Source: Variovorax sp. OV329
GTDB taxonomy: Bacteria; Pseudomonadota; Gammaproteobacteria; Burkholderiales; Burkholderiaceae_C
Assembly (NCBI RefSeq): GCF_900114785.1
Contig: NZ_FOUG01000003.1
Coordinates: 124,001-188,000 of the forward strand
Direction of reading: 5' to 3'
Length of the DNA stretch: 64,000 bases
The notes under the pieces were generated by a model. It saw only the letters and a program-made list of their open reading frames with translations. It ran no database searches and had not been told where the DNA came from. How positions within the stretch are numbered: position 1 is the stretch's first letter; each line of letters begins with the position of its first letter. Shown here piece by piece: positions 8,661-18,651 of this stretch. A program made the translations under genes and the position numbers.

Positions 8661-10922
8661 TCAGGCGAGTTGCTGTTGCTGCGAATCGACGAAGGGCACG
8701 CTCTGCGACAGCTGCAGCGAGGCGAGCGCGGCCTGCAGGTCGGCCTCGAAGGCCTCCACGCCGGCGCCAATGAGGTTCAGCGGAATGCCCATGGCCCAGG
8801 CGCCGGCCACGGCGGCCAGCAGGCTCTCCAGGCTCACGCCGGCATGCGTGGCGCGCCAGGCCGTGAGGCGGCCCAGGCCGGGCAGGAAGGATTCGCTGCT
8901 GCCGTTGGCCAGCACGATGCGGTCCTGGCGCACCAGCACGGCCTTGCCGCCCTTGGCCTGGTGCTCGGCGAGCGGCGCGGCCTGCGGGTTGGCGGCATAC
9001 AGGATGACGTCGCCGTCGCACAGGGGCGCGAGGCCGGCCACGCGCTCGTCGGCGGCGTTGAGCACGGCGGTGCCTTCGGGCAGCACCACGTCGACCTGGG
9101 TGCGCAGCACCTTGACCATCTGGTCGCTTTCGCCGATGTCGAATTCCTTCAACTCCTCGAAGCCGTCGAGGTCGGTGACGATGCCCACCTGGCAGCGGTC
9201 GTAGGGCAGGCCGTCGGCCAGGATGGTGCGGGCGCCGTTCTCGATGACGACGGCCTGCACCGAGCGGTTGACCAGCAGCCGGTGGCCCGCGGCCCAGTTG
9301 GCGCTGTCTCGCGCGTCGACGCGGCGGCGCTCCAGGAACAGGCCGTCGCGGCAGGCCAGGCCGGTGTGCTGGCCGCTCAGGCCGACCAGCCAGGCCACCA
9401 GGCGGGCCAGCACGGCGGTGTCTCGCGAGCCGGCTACGCCCACCACGGGGATGCGGCCGGGCAGGTTGTCGTCGCCGTCCATGGGGAAGAGGTGGTCGCA
9501 GATCGCGCGGCCCACCGGGCGCGGCGAGCCCACGGCGGGCTTGAGGTGCATCAGCAGGCCGGGGCCGGCATTGACCTCGACGATGGCACCGCCCTGGGCC
9601 TGCAGCGGCCTGGAGACGTCCTGCACCACCATGTCGATGCCCGCGATGTCCAGGCCCACCACGCGGGCGGCCAGCACGGCGGCATGCGCCACTTCGGGAT
9701 GGACCTGGTCGGTGCAGTCCACGCCCAGGTTGCCGTTGCGCTGGATCACGACCACGCGGCCGGCGGCCGGCACCGAGCCGCCGTCCAGCTTCTGGCGCTT
9801 GAGCTCCAGTTGCAGCTTGGCGTCGGTCTCCAGCACGATCACGTCCAGCGGGTATTCCTCTTCCACGCCGCGGCGCGGGTCGCTGTTGAGCTGGCTGTCG
9901 ATGAGCTGGGCCACGGTCTGGCGGCCGTCGCCGGTGACGGTGATGACCTCGCCGCGCGCGGCCGCCACCACCTGGCCGCCCACAACCAGCAGGCGGTGCT
10001 CGAAGCCGCGCACGAAGCGCTCGACCATCACGTCGCTGCCCTCGGGCTCGGCCACGGCGAAGGCGGCCATGACCTCCTCGCGGGTCGTCAGCTCCAGCGA
10101 GACGCCGCGGCCGTGGTTGGCGTCGGAGGGCTTCACGGCCACCGGCAGGCCGATGTCTTGCGCGGCTTCCCAGGCCTCTTCGGCGCTGCCGACCACCTGG
10201 CCTTCGGGCACGGGCACGCCACAGCTTTGCAGCAGCGACTTGGTCAGTTCCTTGTCGCTGGCGATGGACTCGGCAATGGCGCTGGTGTAGTCGGTCTCGG
10301 CGGTCCAGATGCGCTGCTGCGTGGCGCCGTAGCCCAGCTGGACCAGGTTGCCGGAATTGAGGCGAAGGTGCGGGATGTTGCGGTCGGTGGCGGCGCCCAC
10401 GATGCTGGCGGTGCTGGGGCCCAGGTAGCAGTCGTCCAGCTTGGCCTTGACGGCGGTCACGGCGGCCTGCACCTCGGCCGCGCCGAAGGGCGCGTCGTTG
10501 ATGGCGGCCATCAGCAGGCGATGGCCCTGGCCGAGGGCTTCGCGGGCCACCTGCTCGTCGCGGGCGCGGAACACCATGCGGTAGACCCCGTGCCTGGAGG
10601 TGCTGCGCGTCTGGCCGAAGCCGGTGGGCATGCCCGCCAGGTTGAGCAGCTCGATGACCACATGCTCCAGCACGTGGCCGGCCCAGGTGCCTTCCTGCAG
10701 CCGCTGGATGAAGCCGCCGCGCTCGCCCACGCCGCAGTGGTGCTCGATCAGCGCCGGCAGCAGGGTCGTCAGGCGGTCGGTGAAGCCGTCGATCTTGTTG
10801 GAGGGAAAGTCCTCCAGCGCGCCGAGATCGAGCCAGACCTCGAGGACCGGACGGTAGGTCCAGATGTTGGGACCGCGCAAATAGTTGACGCGAAGCAGTT
10901 GGATGTCGTCGAAACGGGTCAT
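8661..10922 (-). CDS. CphA' : cyanophycin synthetase paralogue with degenerate Mur-ligase half
   Basis: A 753-residue homologue of the adjacent cphA. The N-terminal and ATP-grasp parts look intact (KPSDANHGRGVSLEL at about 264-278; GDGRQTVAQLIDSQL). In the Mur-ligase-like part the P-loop is lost: where CphA has GTNGKTTT this protein has GSRDTAVL (498-505). The protein also stops about 100 residues earlier, so the C-terminal lobe with the DYGHN segment is missing. Such a protein should not add arginine but could keep the ligase activity of its ATP-grasp domain, or act as a partner of CphA. Tandem cphA'-cphA pairs are typical of Burkholderiales. The start at 10922 matches CphA's N-terminus (RVNYLRGPNIW). 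Confidence 0.9.
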   Translation of the reverse strand: MTRFDDIQLLRVNYLRGPNIWTYRPVLEVWLDLGALEDFPSNKIDGFTDRLTTLLPALIEHHCGVGERGGFIQRLQEGTWAGHVLEHVVIELLNLAGMPTGFGQTRSTSRHGVYRMVFRARDEQVAREALGQGHRLLMAAINDAPFGAAEVQAAVTAVKAKLDDCYLGPSTASIVGAATDRNIPHLRLNSGNLVQLGYGATQQRIWTAETDYTSAIAESIASDKELTKSLLQSCGVPVPEGQVVGSAEEAWEAAQDIGLPVAVKPSDANHGRGVSLELTTREEVMAAFAVAEPEGSDVMVERFVRGFEHRLLVVGGQVVAAARGEVITVTGDGRQTVAQLIDSQLNSDPRRGVEEEYPLDVIVLETDAKLQLELKRQKLDGGSVPAAGRVVVIQRNGNLGVDCTDQVHPEVAHAAVLAARVVGLDIAGIDMVVQDVSRPLQAQGGAIVEVNAGPGLLMHLKPAVGSPRPVGRAICDHLFPMDGDDNLPGRIPVVGVAGSRDTAVLARLVAWLVGLSGQHTGLACRDGLFLERRRVDARDSANWAAGHRLLVNRSVQAVVIENGARTILADGLPYDRCQVGIVTDLDGFEELKEFDIGESDQMVKVLRTQVDVVLPEGTAVLNAADERVAGLAPLCDGDVILYAANPQAAPLAEHQAKGGKAVLVRQDRIVLANGSSESFLPGLGRLTAWRATHAGVSLESLLAAVAGAWAMGIPLNLIGAGVEAFEADLQAALASLQLSQSVPFVDSQQQQLA

Positions 10923-11068
10923 GGAAACGTTCGTATGGCGTTCTGGGCCGCTTTTCATGGACGGCGGCGAGGAGAAGAACGCCCTTGGGTATCGGTCAAA
11001 ATCGGCGCCCTCGGGCCACCTGAGAAAGGGCCCCGAGCCATCGCTCGCGCCCTGCCAACCAAAATTAC
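10923..11068. promoter_or_regulatory. Divergent intergenic region of the cyanophycin locus
   Basis: 146 bases separating cphA' (minus) from the ABC transporter gene (plus). Both transcription units of the cyanophycin locus must start here. It is less GC-rich near the plus-strand start (AAAATTAC). I see no strong Shine-Dalgarno sequence before the plus-strand ATG and no convincing palindrome. Confidence 0.4.
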
Positions 11069-13327
11069 ATGCAACATCTTGATTCACAGGCCGCCCGTGA
11101 GGGCGAGGCCGGCAAGGCCACGGAAGCGCTGAAAAACCAGCTCGTTGCTGGGGAAAACGTTCTGGCCACGCTGGTGGTTGACCTCGACGCCGACCTGCGT
11201 TTCGGCGCCGGCCTGCTCGCCCTGACCGACCGGCGCGTGCTGGCCCTGGACGCGGGCGGGGGGGAGTGGCGTGAGTGGTCGCTCGCTACGCCGCAAATGG
11301 CCGTACAACTGAGCGATCACGGTGGGGTAGGCACGCTGGACCTGGTTGGCGACCAGCATCTTCTGGGCCGCTGGTACTACACGCTGGCCGGCCAGGCCGC
11401 CGCCCTGCGCCTGCTCAAGCTGTTCGAACAACGAGGCAGCCGCCCGACAAGCGTCCCGGAAGACGAAACGGCCGGCGCCGAGCCCGAGGCGGACACCGAA
11501 CTCCAGACCCCGCCGTCCACCTGGGTGCTGCTGCGCCTGGGCCGCTTCGCCAGGCCCTACCGCAAGCAGCTGCTCACCGGCTTCGTCCTGACCCTGATCT
11601 CCACCGCAGCCACGCTGGTGCCGCCCTACCTGACCATCCCGCTGATGGACGACATCCTGATCCCTTTCCAGAACGGCAAGGCGATCGACCCCTGGCTGGT
11701 CGTGATGTACCTGGGTGGCCTCCTGGCCGCCGCGCTCGTGGGCTGGGGGCTGGGCTGGGCGCGCACCTACCTGCTGGCGCTGGTGTCCGAGCGCATGGGC
11801 GCCGACCTGCGCACCGCCACCTACGAGCACCTGCTGACCCTGCCGCTGGACTACTTCGGCGGCAAGCGAACCGGCGACCTGATGGCGCGCATCGGCTCGG
11901 AGACCGACCGCATCAACGTCTTCCTGTCGCTGCACGCGCTGGATTTCGCCAACGACGTGCTGATGATCGTGATGACGGCGGTCATCCTCTTTTCCATCAA
12001 CCCGCTGCTGGCGGTGGTCACGCTGGTCCCCTTGCCCTTCATCGCCTGGATGATCCACGTGGTGCGCGACCGGCTTCGCACCGGCTTCGAGAAGATCGAC
12101 CGGGTCTGGGGCGAGGTCACCAACGTGCTGGCCGACACCATTCCCGGCATCCGCGTGGTGAAGGCCTTCGCCCAGGAAAAGCGCGAGGCCGAGCGCTTCC
12201 GAGCCGCCAACGCCCACAACCTCAAGGTGAACGACCGGCTCAACAAGACCTGGTCGCTGTTCACGCCCAGCGTGTCGCTGCTCACCGAGATCGGCCTGCT
12301 GGTGGTGTGGGGCTTTGGCATCTGGCAGGTGGCGCGCGGCAGCATCACCGTGGGCGTGCTGACTGCCTTCATCGCCTACATCGGGCGCTTCTATACCCGG
12401 CTCGATTCCATGAGCCGCATCGTGTCGGTGACGCAGAAGGCCGCCGCCGGCGCCAAGCGCATCTTCGACATCCTGGACCACGTGAGCAACGTGCCCGAGC
12501 CGGCCAACCCGGTGAAGCTGCCTTCTGTGCAGGGGCGCATCGAGCTGAAGGACCTGGGCTTCCGCTACGGCAGCCGTGCCGTCATCCGCGACCTGGACCT
12601 GGTCATCGAGCCGGGCGAGATGATCGGCCTGGTGGGCCACAGCGGATCGGGCAAGAGCACCCTGGTCAACCTGATCTGCCGCTTCTACGACGTGACCGAC
12701 GGCGCCATCAAGGTGGACGGCACCGACATCCGCCGCTTCGCCGTGGCCGACTACCGGCGCCACGTGGGGCTGGTGCTGCAGGAGCCCTTCCTCTTCTTCG
12801 GCACCATTGCGCAGAACATCGCCTACGGCAAGCCCGACGCCACCCGCGAGGAGATCGTTGCCGCAGCGCGCGCCGCGCACGCGCACGACTTCATCCTGCG
12901 CCTGCCGCAGGGCTACGACTCGCTCGTGGGCGAGCGCGGCCAGGGCCTGTCGGGCGGGGAGCGCCAGCGCATCTCGATCGCCCGCGCGCTGCTGATCGAC
13001 CCGCGCATCCTGATCCTGGACGAGGCCACCTCGGCGGTGGACACCGAGACCGAGAAGGAAATCCAGAAGGCGCTGGACAACCTGGTGCAGGGCCGCACCA
13101 CCATCGCCATCGCGCACCGCCTGTCGACGCTGCGCAAGGCCGACCGCCTGGTGGTCATGGACCGCGGCGAGATCGTCGAGGTGGGGCCGCACGACGAACT
13201 CATGGAGCGCCAGGGTGCGTACTGGCGCCTCTACCAGGCGCAGGCGCGCCAGGTCGACGACGACGGCGAGACGCCGGCCAGCGCGCCCGCGCCGACCCAT
13301 GCCGCACACCCTGCGGGAGACGCCTGA
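11069..13327 (+). CDS. Cyanophycin-locus ABC transporter, fused membrane and ATPase domains
   Basis: A 752-residue half-transporter of the exporter (MsbA-like) type. The first 130 or so residues are an extra soluble domain ([15 protein letters not shown], then [12 protein letters not shown], reminiscent of bacterial PH-like folds). An ABC membrane domain with six helices follows (about 155-430), then the ATPase with Walker [10 protein letters not shown], signature [16 protein letters not shown] and [11 protein letters not shown]. It is divergent from cphA'-cphA and overlaps the DUF1854 gene. NCBI family names, as I recall them, call this pair cyanophycin-metabolism-associated. The cargo is unknown. 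No clear ribosome site precedes the ATG at 11069. Confidence 0.85.
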   Translation: MQHLDSQAAREGEAGKATEALKNQLVAGENVLATLVVDLDADLRFGAGLLALTDRRVLALDAGGGEWREWSLATPQMAVQLSDHGGVGTLDLVGDQHLLGRWYYTLAGQAAALRLLKLFEQRGSRPTSVPEDETAGAEPEADTELQTPPSTWVLLRLGRFARPYRKQLLTGFVLTLISTAATLVPPYLTIPLMDDILIPFQNGKAIDPWLVVMYLGGLLAAALVGWGLGWARTYLLALVSERMGADLRTATYEHLLTLPLDYFGGKRTGDLMARIGSETDRINVFLSLHALDFANDVLMIVMTAVILFSINPLLAVVTLVPLPFIAWMIHVVRDRLRTGFEKIDRVWGEVTNVLADTIPGIRVVKAFAQEKREAERFRAANAHNLKVNDRLNKTWSLFTPSVSLLTEIGLLVVWGFGIWQVARGSITVGVLTAFIAYIGRFYTRLDSMSRIVSVTQKAAAGAKRIFDILDHVSNVPEPANPVKLPSVQGRIELKDLGFRYGSRAVIRDLDLVIEPGEMIGLVGHSGSGKSTLVNLICRFYDVTDGAIKVDGTDIRRFAVADYRRHVGLVLQEPFLFFGTIAQNIAYGKPDATREEIVAAARAAHAHDFILRLPQGYDSLVGERGQGLSGGERQRISIARALLIDPRILILDEATSAVDTETEKEIQKALDNLVQGRTTIAIAHRLSTLRKADRLVVMDRGEIVEVGPHDELMERQGAYWRLYQAQARQVDDDGETPASAPAPTHAAHPAGDA

Positions 13328-13803
13328 TGAGCACGGCGATGCAAAGCCTGAAACTGGAACGCGACCCGCTGGGTCGCCTGGTATTGGTCGGCGAGGCCGG
13401 CGCCGCGCCCGAGCCGTTGGTGCCGGTGCGCGCCTTCCCGCTGACCGACCCGGACCACGGCATCTCGCTGGTGGGCAGCGACGGGCGCGAGCGCGTGTGG
13501 ATCCACGACCTGGGCGTGCTGCCCGAGGCATCGCGGCGCGCCCTGCATGAGGTGCTGGCCGTGCGCGACTTCGCGCCCACGCTGCTGGTGCTGCACAAGG
13601 TGTCCAGCTTCGGCGTGCCCAGCATCTGGAGCGTGAGCACCGACCGCGGGGAGACCAGCTTCGTGCTCAAGGCCGAGGAAGACATCCGCCGGCTGGAAGA
13701 CGGCGCGCTGCTGATCGCGAGCGCGGCCGGGGTGCAGTTCCGCGTGCCCAAGCCCTCGGCGCTGGACCGGCAGTCGCGCAAGCTCCTGGAACGCTTTCTC
13801 TAA
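13327..13803 (+). CDS. DUF1854 family protein associated with cyanophycin metabolism
   Basis: A 158-residue soluble protein with no signal peptide. The sequence ([17 protein letters not shown], then [19 protein letters not shown], ending in SRKLLERFL) matches my memory of DUF1854, which recurs next to the ABC transporter of betaproteobacterial cyanophycin loci. No catalytic motif is visible. Its ATG shares one base with the transporter's stop (TGATG), so the two are translationally coupled and probably act together. Role unknown: perhaps a regulatory or adaptor subunit of the transporter (inference). Confidence 0.75.
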   Translation: MSTAMQSLKLERDPLGRLVLVGEAGAAPEPLVPVRAFPLTDPDHGISLVGSDGRERVWIHDLGVLPEASRRALHEVLAVRDFAPTLLVLHKVSSFGVPSIWSVSTDRGETSFVLKAEEDIRRLEDGALLIASAAGVQFRVPKPSALDRQSRKLLERFL

Positions 13804-13808
13804 AAGCC

Positions 13809-14516
13809 ATGCACAACTCGGCCCTCGTTCTCTTCTCCGGCGGGCAGGATTCCACCACCTGCCTGGCCGATGCCCTGACGCGCTTCGAGCGTGTCGAGAC
13901 GCTGGGCTTCGACTATGGCCAGCGCCATCGCATCGAGCTCGACGTGCGACTGCAGGTGCTGGACCGATTGCGCGCGGAGTTCCCGCAGTGGGCCGGCAGG
14001 CTGGGCGAAGACCACCTGCTCGAGCTCGACGTGCTGGCGCGGGTGAGCGAGTCGTCCCTCACGCAGGACATCGCCTTCGCGATGCAGGCCGATGGCCTGC
14101 CCAATACCTTCGTGCCGGGGCGCAACCTGCTGTTTCTCACGCTGGCCGGCGCGCTGGCCTACCGGCGCGGGCTGCAGGTGATCGTCACCGGCGTGTGCGA
14201 GACCGACTACTCCGGCTACCCCGACTGCCGCGACGACACCATGAAGGCGATGCAGCTGGCGCTGTCCCTGGGCATGGACCGGCGCCTGGTGATCGACACG
14301 CCGCTCATGTGGCTGGACAAGGCCCAGACCTGGGCCATGGCCGAGCGCCTGGGCGGCGCGGCGCTGGTGCAGCTGATCGTGGAGGCTACCCACACCTGCT
14401 ACGAGGGCGAGCGCGGGCAGCTGCATGCCTGGGGCTACGGCTGCGGGCGCTGCCCGGCCTGCGAGCTGCGTGCGCGCGGCTGGGAGCGCTATGCGGCAGG
14501 CCGGCCGCCAGCCTGA
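13809..14516 (+). CDS. queC: 7-cyano-7-deazaguanine synthase
   Basis: QueC converts 7-carboxy-7-deazaguanine to preQ0 using ammonia and ATP, in the queuosine tRNA-modification pathway. The 235-residue length is normal. It has the PP-loop SGGQDST (residues 10-16), the GFDYGQRH motif and the [10 protein letters not shown] motif. The C-terminal zinc ligands are Cys of HTCYEG plus CGRCPAC. It begins five bases after the DUF1854 stop, so it is probably read through from the cyanophycin-side transcript; this is likely chance neighbourhood. It is convergent with the next gene, six bases away, with no visible terminator. Confidence 0.95.
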   Translation: MHNSALVLFSGGQDSTTCLADALTRFERVETLGFDYGQRHRIELDVRLQVLDRLRAEFPQWAGRLGEDHLLELDVLARVSESSLTQDIAFAMQADGLPNTFVPGRNLLFLTLAGALAYRRGLQVIVTGVCETDYSGYPDCRDDTMKAMQLALSLGMDRRLVIDTPLMWLDKAQTWAMAERLGGAALVQLIVEATHTCYEGERGQLHAWGYGCGRCPACELRARGWERYAAGRPPA

Positions 14517-14522
14517 AAAAGC

Positions 14523-16310
14523 TCAGCGCTCCGAGACCGCCAGGCGGAATCGCGCAGAACCGTCGGGAACCTGCGGATCGAGGGTCCAGCGCTTGGTGTG
14601 GTGCTCGGCCACCGAGGCGCGGTGCGCGATCGACACCATCGCCCCACCGGCCGCCTGCACTTGCGCCACCAGTCGCTGGTAGAGCGTGCGTTCCGATTCG
14701 GCATCCAGCGCGCTGGTGGCCTCGTCGGCGAACAGCCAGGCCGGCTTCTTAAGCAGCACCCGCGCGATCGCCAGGCGCTGCTGTTCGCCGCCGGACAGCT
14801 TCTGGCTCCAGGCGTCGCTGTCGTCCAGGCGGTCGACGAGATCGGGCAGCAGCGCATCGCGCAGCGCCTGCCGCAGCGCCTCGTCGCTGTAGTCGCCCGC
14901 GGGTTGCGGGTAGGCCAGCGCATCGCGCAGCTTGCCGTCGGGCACATAGGGCCGCTGCGGGATGAACATGACGTTCTGCGGCACCTGCGCGCGTCCGCGC
15001 GCGAAGGGCCAGATGCCCGCCAGCGTGCGGAACAGCGTCGACTTGCCGCTGCCCGATGGGCCCTGCAGCAGCACGGTGTCGCCTGGATTGACCGCCAGCG
15101 AGGTGTTGGCCAAAAGGGGCGTGCCATCGGGCAGCGCCACCGACAGCGCCTCGGCCGTCAGCGCGGGCAGCGCACCGGCAGCGGGCGCGCTGCGCGCCAC
15201 TTCGCCCGCATCGTTGGCATGGGCCTGCATGGCGGCTTCGAAGCTGGTCAGGCGGTCTGCGGTCGCACGCCAGACGGCGACGCGGTCGTAGTTGTCGACG
15301 AACCAGCTCAGCGAATCCTGCACCTTGCCGAAGGCCGAGGAGATCTGCATCAGCGCGCCCAGCTGGATGGCGCCCGAGAAGAAGCGCGGCGCCGACACCA
15401 GGAAGGGGAAGATCACCGCCGCCTGGCCGAAGAAGGAAGTGAAGCCCACCAGGTTCTTCTGCTGCTTGATCAGGTTCAGGTAGTTCTTCAAGACGCTGCC
15501 GAAGCGCGTGTCGAGCTGGGTGCGCTCGACCGTTTCGCCGTTGTCCAGGGCGATGGCCTCGCTGTACTCGCGCACGCGCACCAGGTGGTGGCGGAAGTCG
15601 GCCTCGAAGCGCTGCTGGCGGAAGTTCAGCCCGATCAGCGGCCGCCCGATGAAGTGCGTGATGACCGTGCCGACCACGCAGTAGACGAGCGCCAGCCAGA
15701 CCATCGAGCCGGCGATCTGGTAGGTGCTGCCGCCGACGCTGAAGTCGACCGTGCCGGACAGCCCCCACAGGATGCCCACGAAGCTCACCAGCGTCACGAC
15801 CGCGTTCAGCAGGCCCATCGACAGCGTCATGGAGTAGTCGGTGAACATCTGCATGTCTTCCTGCAGGCGCTGGTCGGGGTTGTCGGGCGACTGGCCATCC
15901 TGCGCCTGGTAGCGCGCGAGCTCGAGGCGGTAGAAGGTCTTGTTCGCCATCCAGCGGCCGAGGTAGCTGCGCGTCATCCAGGCGCGCCAGCGCAGTTGCA
16001 GCAGCTGCGTCACGTAGAACTTGACGATCTGCACGGCGATGTTGGCGAAGGCGATCCAGCCGAACACGCCGATCTCGCGCCAGAACACGACGGAGTCCTT
16101 GTTCTGCAGGGCGTCATAGAAGCGGCCGTACCACTGGTTGCCCAGCACCGCGACGTAGACGTAGCCGAGATTGAGGGCAACGATGGCCAGGAGCATCGCT
16201 CGGGCGATCCAGCGCTCCTCGCTGCGGCCGAAGTACGGAGCGGCCAGCGCGCCGATGCGGCGCAAGGCGGTCCACAGGGAAGTGCGTGACGGGGGTGGGG
16301 AGGTGGCCAT
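14523..16310 (-). CDS. ABC transporter, fused permease-ATPase (SbmA/BacA-YddA type)
   Basis: A 595-residue protein with an ABC_membrane_2/SbmA-BacA-like transmembrane domain (NQWYGRFYDALQNKD near the first helices; conserved RWRAWMT and NPDQRLQEDMQMF). A C-terminal ATPase carries Walker A QGPSGSGKST, signature LSGGEQQRLAIARVLL and FADEATSALD. YddA-like relatives are inner-membrane transporters, some importing peptides or vitamin-like molecules; the cargo here is not known. ATG 16310 is preferred over a TTG at 16337. Confidence 0.85.
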   Translation of the reverse strand: MATSPPPSRTSLWTALRRIGALAAPYFGRSEERWIARAMLLAIVALNLGYVYVAVLGNQWYGRFYDALQNKDSVVFWREIGVFGWIAFANIAVQIVKFYVTQLLQLRWRAWMTRSYLGRWMANKTFYRLELARYQAQDGQSPDNPDQRLQEDMQMFTDYSMTLSMGLLNAVVTLVSFVGILWGLSGTVDFSVGGSTYQIAGSMVWLALVYCVVGTVITHFIGRPLIGLNFRQQRFEADFRHHLVRVREYSEAIALDNGETVERTQLDTRFGSVLKNYLNLIKQQKNLVGFTSFFGQAAVIFPFLVSAPRFFSGAIQLGALMQISSAFGKVQDSLSWFVDNYDRVAVWRATADRLTSFEAAMQAHANDAGEVARSAPAAGALPALTAEALSVALPDGTPLLANTSLAVNPGDTVLLQGPSGSGKSTLFRTLAGIWPFARGRAQVPQNVMFIPQRPYVPDGKLRDALAYPQPAGDYSDEALRQALRDALLPDLVDRLDDSDAWSQKLSGGEQQRLAIARVLLKKPAWLFADEATSALDAESERTLYQRLVAQVQAAGGAMVSIAHRASVAEHHTKRWTLDPQVPDGSARFRLAVSER

Positions 16311-16423
16311 GGCTTTCTCGTGGGAAATGCGGAGCAATGCGCGGCGCGGGCGCGAGGCTGCATCCTAGCGTTCACCGCGCCAGATCCCTTAAGCCGCACT
16401 GAAAAGACGGCAGCGCGCCCGCT

Positions 16424-17323
16424 TCAGTCCGGGTTGCTGATGCCGCTGGCCACGTGGCCCGCAGGCACGTGCCGGGCGGCCGAGTCCACGTGCCCCGTCT
16501 GGTCGTCGAAGAAGAAGTCGGGCTCGAACTCGCGCAGGAACTCCCCCTTGTTCAAGCCGCCCAGGAACATGGCCTCGTCCACGCGGATGTTCCAGTTCAT
16601 CAGCGTCTGGATGGCGCGGCGGTGCGCGGGCGCGCCGCGCGCCGTGACAAGCGCGGTGCGCACGCGCATGCCGGTGGAAGACGCCTGCTGCAGCCGGTGC
16701 AGCGCCACCAGGAAAGGCTTGAAGGGCCCGGCGCCCAGCGGGATGGCGGCCTTGCTGCTCTCATGCGCCTGGAATGCGTCCAGGCCCTGGCTCTGGTAGA
16801 TGCGCTCGGCCTCGTCGGAGAAGATCACCGCATCCCCGTCGAAGGCGATGCGCACCTCGTCGGGATGCAGTGCGCTCGCCTGCGCGCCATCCACCCGCAC
16901 GTGCGCCGCCGGAAAGCCCGCGGCCAGTGCCTCGCGCACGTCGGCCGCGTTGGCCGAGAGGAAGATGTCGGCGTTGAGCGGCCGCAGGTAGCGGAAGGGC
17001 GGGCGCCCTTGAGTGAACACGCCGCGCTGCACGCGCAGCTCGGCCGTGGCGCCGGAATTGAAGATGCGCATGCCCGACACCGGGTCGTTGCGCGAGAGGA
17101 TCACCACCTCCACCCGCTGCACGCCGTCGTCGTTGAAGCGCAGCAGCTTGCGGATCATCGAGTAGGCAATGCCGGGCGCGGCCGGCACGTCCATACGCTC
17201 CAGCTGCAGCCGCATGTAGGCGTCGGGGTCGCCGGCGTCGAAGAGGCGGTTCTCCTCTTCCAGATTGAACAGGGCCCGCGACGAGATCGCGACCACCAGC
17301 TTGTCGTCCAGGGTGACCGGCAC
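16424..17323 (-). CDS. 5'-nucleotidase (cytosolic NT5C1-like family)
   Basis: A 299-residue protein of the cytosolic 5'-nucleotidase I family found in some bacteria, expected to dephosphorylate nucleoside monophosphates. Recognisable stretches are LVVAISSRALFNLEEEN at the N-terminus, VVILSRNDPVSGMRIFNS, FDGDAVIFSDEAE and the C-terminal FFFDDQTGH. The start is GTG at 17323, with AAGGAG six bases upstream on the minus strand. It follows gspF by 15 bases and is probably co-transcribed with it, without an evident functional tie. Confidence 0.8.
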   Translation of the reverse strand: MPVTLDDKLVVAISSRALFNLEEENRLFDAGDPDAYMRLQLERMDVPAAPGIAYSMIRKLLRFNDDGVQRVEVVILSRNDPVSGMRIFNSGATAELRVQRGVFTQGRPPFRYLRPLNADIFLSANAADVREALAAGFPAAHVRVDGAQASALHPDEVRIAFDGDAVIFSDEAERIYQSQGLDAFQAHESSKAAIPLGAGPFKPFLVALHRLQQASSTGMRVRTALVTARGAPAHRRAIQTLMNWNIRVDEAMFLGGLNKGEFLREFEPDFFFDDQTGHVDSAARHVPAGHVASGISNPD

Positions 17324-17338
17324 GCCTTGCTCCTTGCC

Positions 17339-18559
17339 TTACTTGACGAACTGGTTGAGCTGGATGATGGGCAGCAGCACCGCCAGCACGATCATCATCA
17401 CCACGCCGCCCATGGCCACGATCAGCAGCGGCTCCAGGATGGTGGCCAGCTGCATGGCGCGGCGCTGCACCTCGGCACCGAGCTGGTTGGCCGCGCGCTG
17501 CAGCATGGTGGGCAGCTGGCCGGTCTGTTCGCCCAGGCGCGCGAACATCGACACCAGCGGTGGGAAGCGCTTCTTCTGCGCCAGGGCCGAGGCCAGGGGC
17601 GCGCCTTCGCGCACCAGCACCAGGGCGTCGAGCGCGTCGGTGCGCATGGCGCGGTTGCTCAGCGTCTCGGAGGCGGCCTGCAGCGCGCGCAGGATCGGCA
17701 CGCCCGCGGTCGCCAGCATGGCCAGCGTGCTGGCGAAGCGTGCCGCGTTGTAGCCGCGCGCCAGGCGCCCGACCATGGGCAGGCGCAGCCAGAAGGCATC
17801 GAAGCGCTCGGCCAGCGCGGGCTGCGCCAGCGCGACGCGCGCCGCGACGACCGCGGCCACGACCCCGCCCAGCATCAGCCAGCCGTAGTTGCGCACCATG
17901 TCGCTCAGCGCCAGCATGGCCACCGTGAGGAAGGGCAGGGCCCGCTTGGTGCCGGCGAACACGTTGGCCACCTGCGGCACCACGTAGCTCACCAGGAAGA
18001 TCACGATGGCGATGGCCACCAGCGTGACGATGGCGGGGTACAGCGCCGCGCCCACCAGCTTCTGCGTCAGCGCCTGGCTCTGCTCCAGGTCGTCGGCCAG
18101 GCGCTCGAGCACCAGCGCCAGGTTGCCGCTCTGCTCGCCGGCGCCGATCACCGCCACGTAGATGGGCGAGAAGTCGCGCGGATGACTGGACAGTGCCCGC
18201 GCGAAGGGCGAGCCCGCATTGACCTCGGCGCGCAGCGAGGCCACCAGGTTGCGCTGCTTCTCGGTCTCGGACTCCTCCATCAGCGCCGTGAGCGCGCGTT
18301 CGATCGGCAGGCCCGCGGTCATCAGGCCGGCCAGCTGGCGCGTCCACACCGCCAGGCTGGTGGTGCTGAACACCCGGCCGCCCAGCAGGCGCCGCAGTCC
18401 GCCGCCTGCCTTCTGGTCGCCGGCCACCGGCGTGATCTCCAGCGGGATGAGCGACTGCGCCCGCAGCAGGCCCCGCGCCGCGCGGGCGGTGTCGGCCTCC
18501 AGCACGCCCTTGCGGGGCTGGCCCTGCGGGTCTATGGCTTCAAAGGAGTAGGCGGGCAT
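17339..18559 (-). CDS. gspF: Type II secretion inner-membrane protein GspF
   Basis: The polytopic platform protein of the type II secretion system, 406 residues, normal length. The N-terminal motif YSFEAIDPQGQPRKGVLEAD, two T2SSF domains and three hydrophobic segments (near residues 170-190, 220-240 and the C-terminal VMMIVLAVLLPIIQ) define it. It stands apart: gspC and gspGHIJKLMNDE lie at 25.5-35.7 kb, and the expected place of gspF, just after gspE, is taken by the adhesin gene. It points the same way as that operon but needs its own promoter, probably in the 92-base divergent gap 18560-18651. Confidence 0.93.
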   Translation of the reverse strand: MPAYSFEAIDPQGQPRKGVLEADTARAARGLLRAQSLIPLEITPVAGDQKAGGGLRRLLGGRVFSTTSLAVWTRQLAGLMTAGLPIERALTALMEESETEKQRNLVASLRAEVNAGSPFARALSSHPRDFSPIYVAVIGAGEQSGNLALVLERLADDLEQSQALTQKLVGAALYPAIVTLVAIAIVIFLVSYVVPQVANVFAGTKRALPFLTVAMLALSDMVRNYGWLMLGGVVAAVVAARVALAQPALAERFDAFWLRLPMVGRLARGYNAARFASTLAMLATAGVPILRALQAASETLSNRAMRTDALDALVLVREGAPLASALAQKKRFPPLVSMFARLGEQTGQLPTMLQRAANQLGAEVQRRAMQLATILEPLLIVAMGGVVMMIVLAVLLPIIQLNQFVK

Positions 18560-18651
18560 CGGTTATGGAGTCAGAATGATTCTTGCCAATTGTCAACGCA
18601 GCAGATGTCGAGCTGCGTCACGCTTTCCATAACTGTATTGGAGGCAAGCCC
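18560..18651. promoter_or_regulatory. Divergent gspF / reductase intergenic region with paired sites
   Basis: 92 bases holding GTTATGGA (18562-18569) and its inverted copy TCCATAAC (18626-18633), plus AGAATGATTCT (18573-18583), a short palindrome. The outer arms sit near each gene's start, as operators of a shared regulator would. The assignment rests on symmetry only. A GGAG ribosome site precedes the reductase ATG. Confidence 0.3.

Noticed and set aside
6062..8773. Long plus-strand open frame opposite cphA, and many similar frames opposite other genes
   Set aside because: Shadow of high-GC coding DNA: Arg/Gly/His/Ala-rich, no domain, no ribosome site.
18570..18590. Fur-box-like sequence before gspF (AGAATGATTCT)
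   Set aside because: Too short a match to the 19-base Fur consensus and no iron genes nearby.
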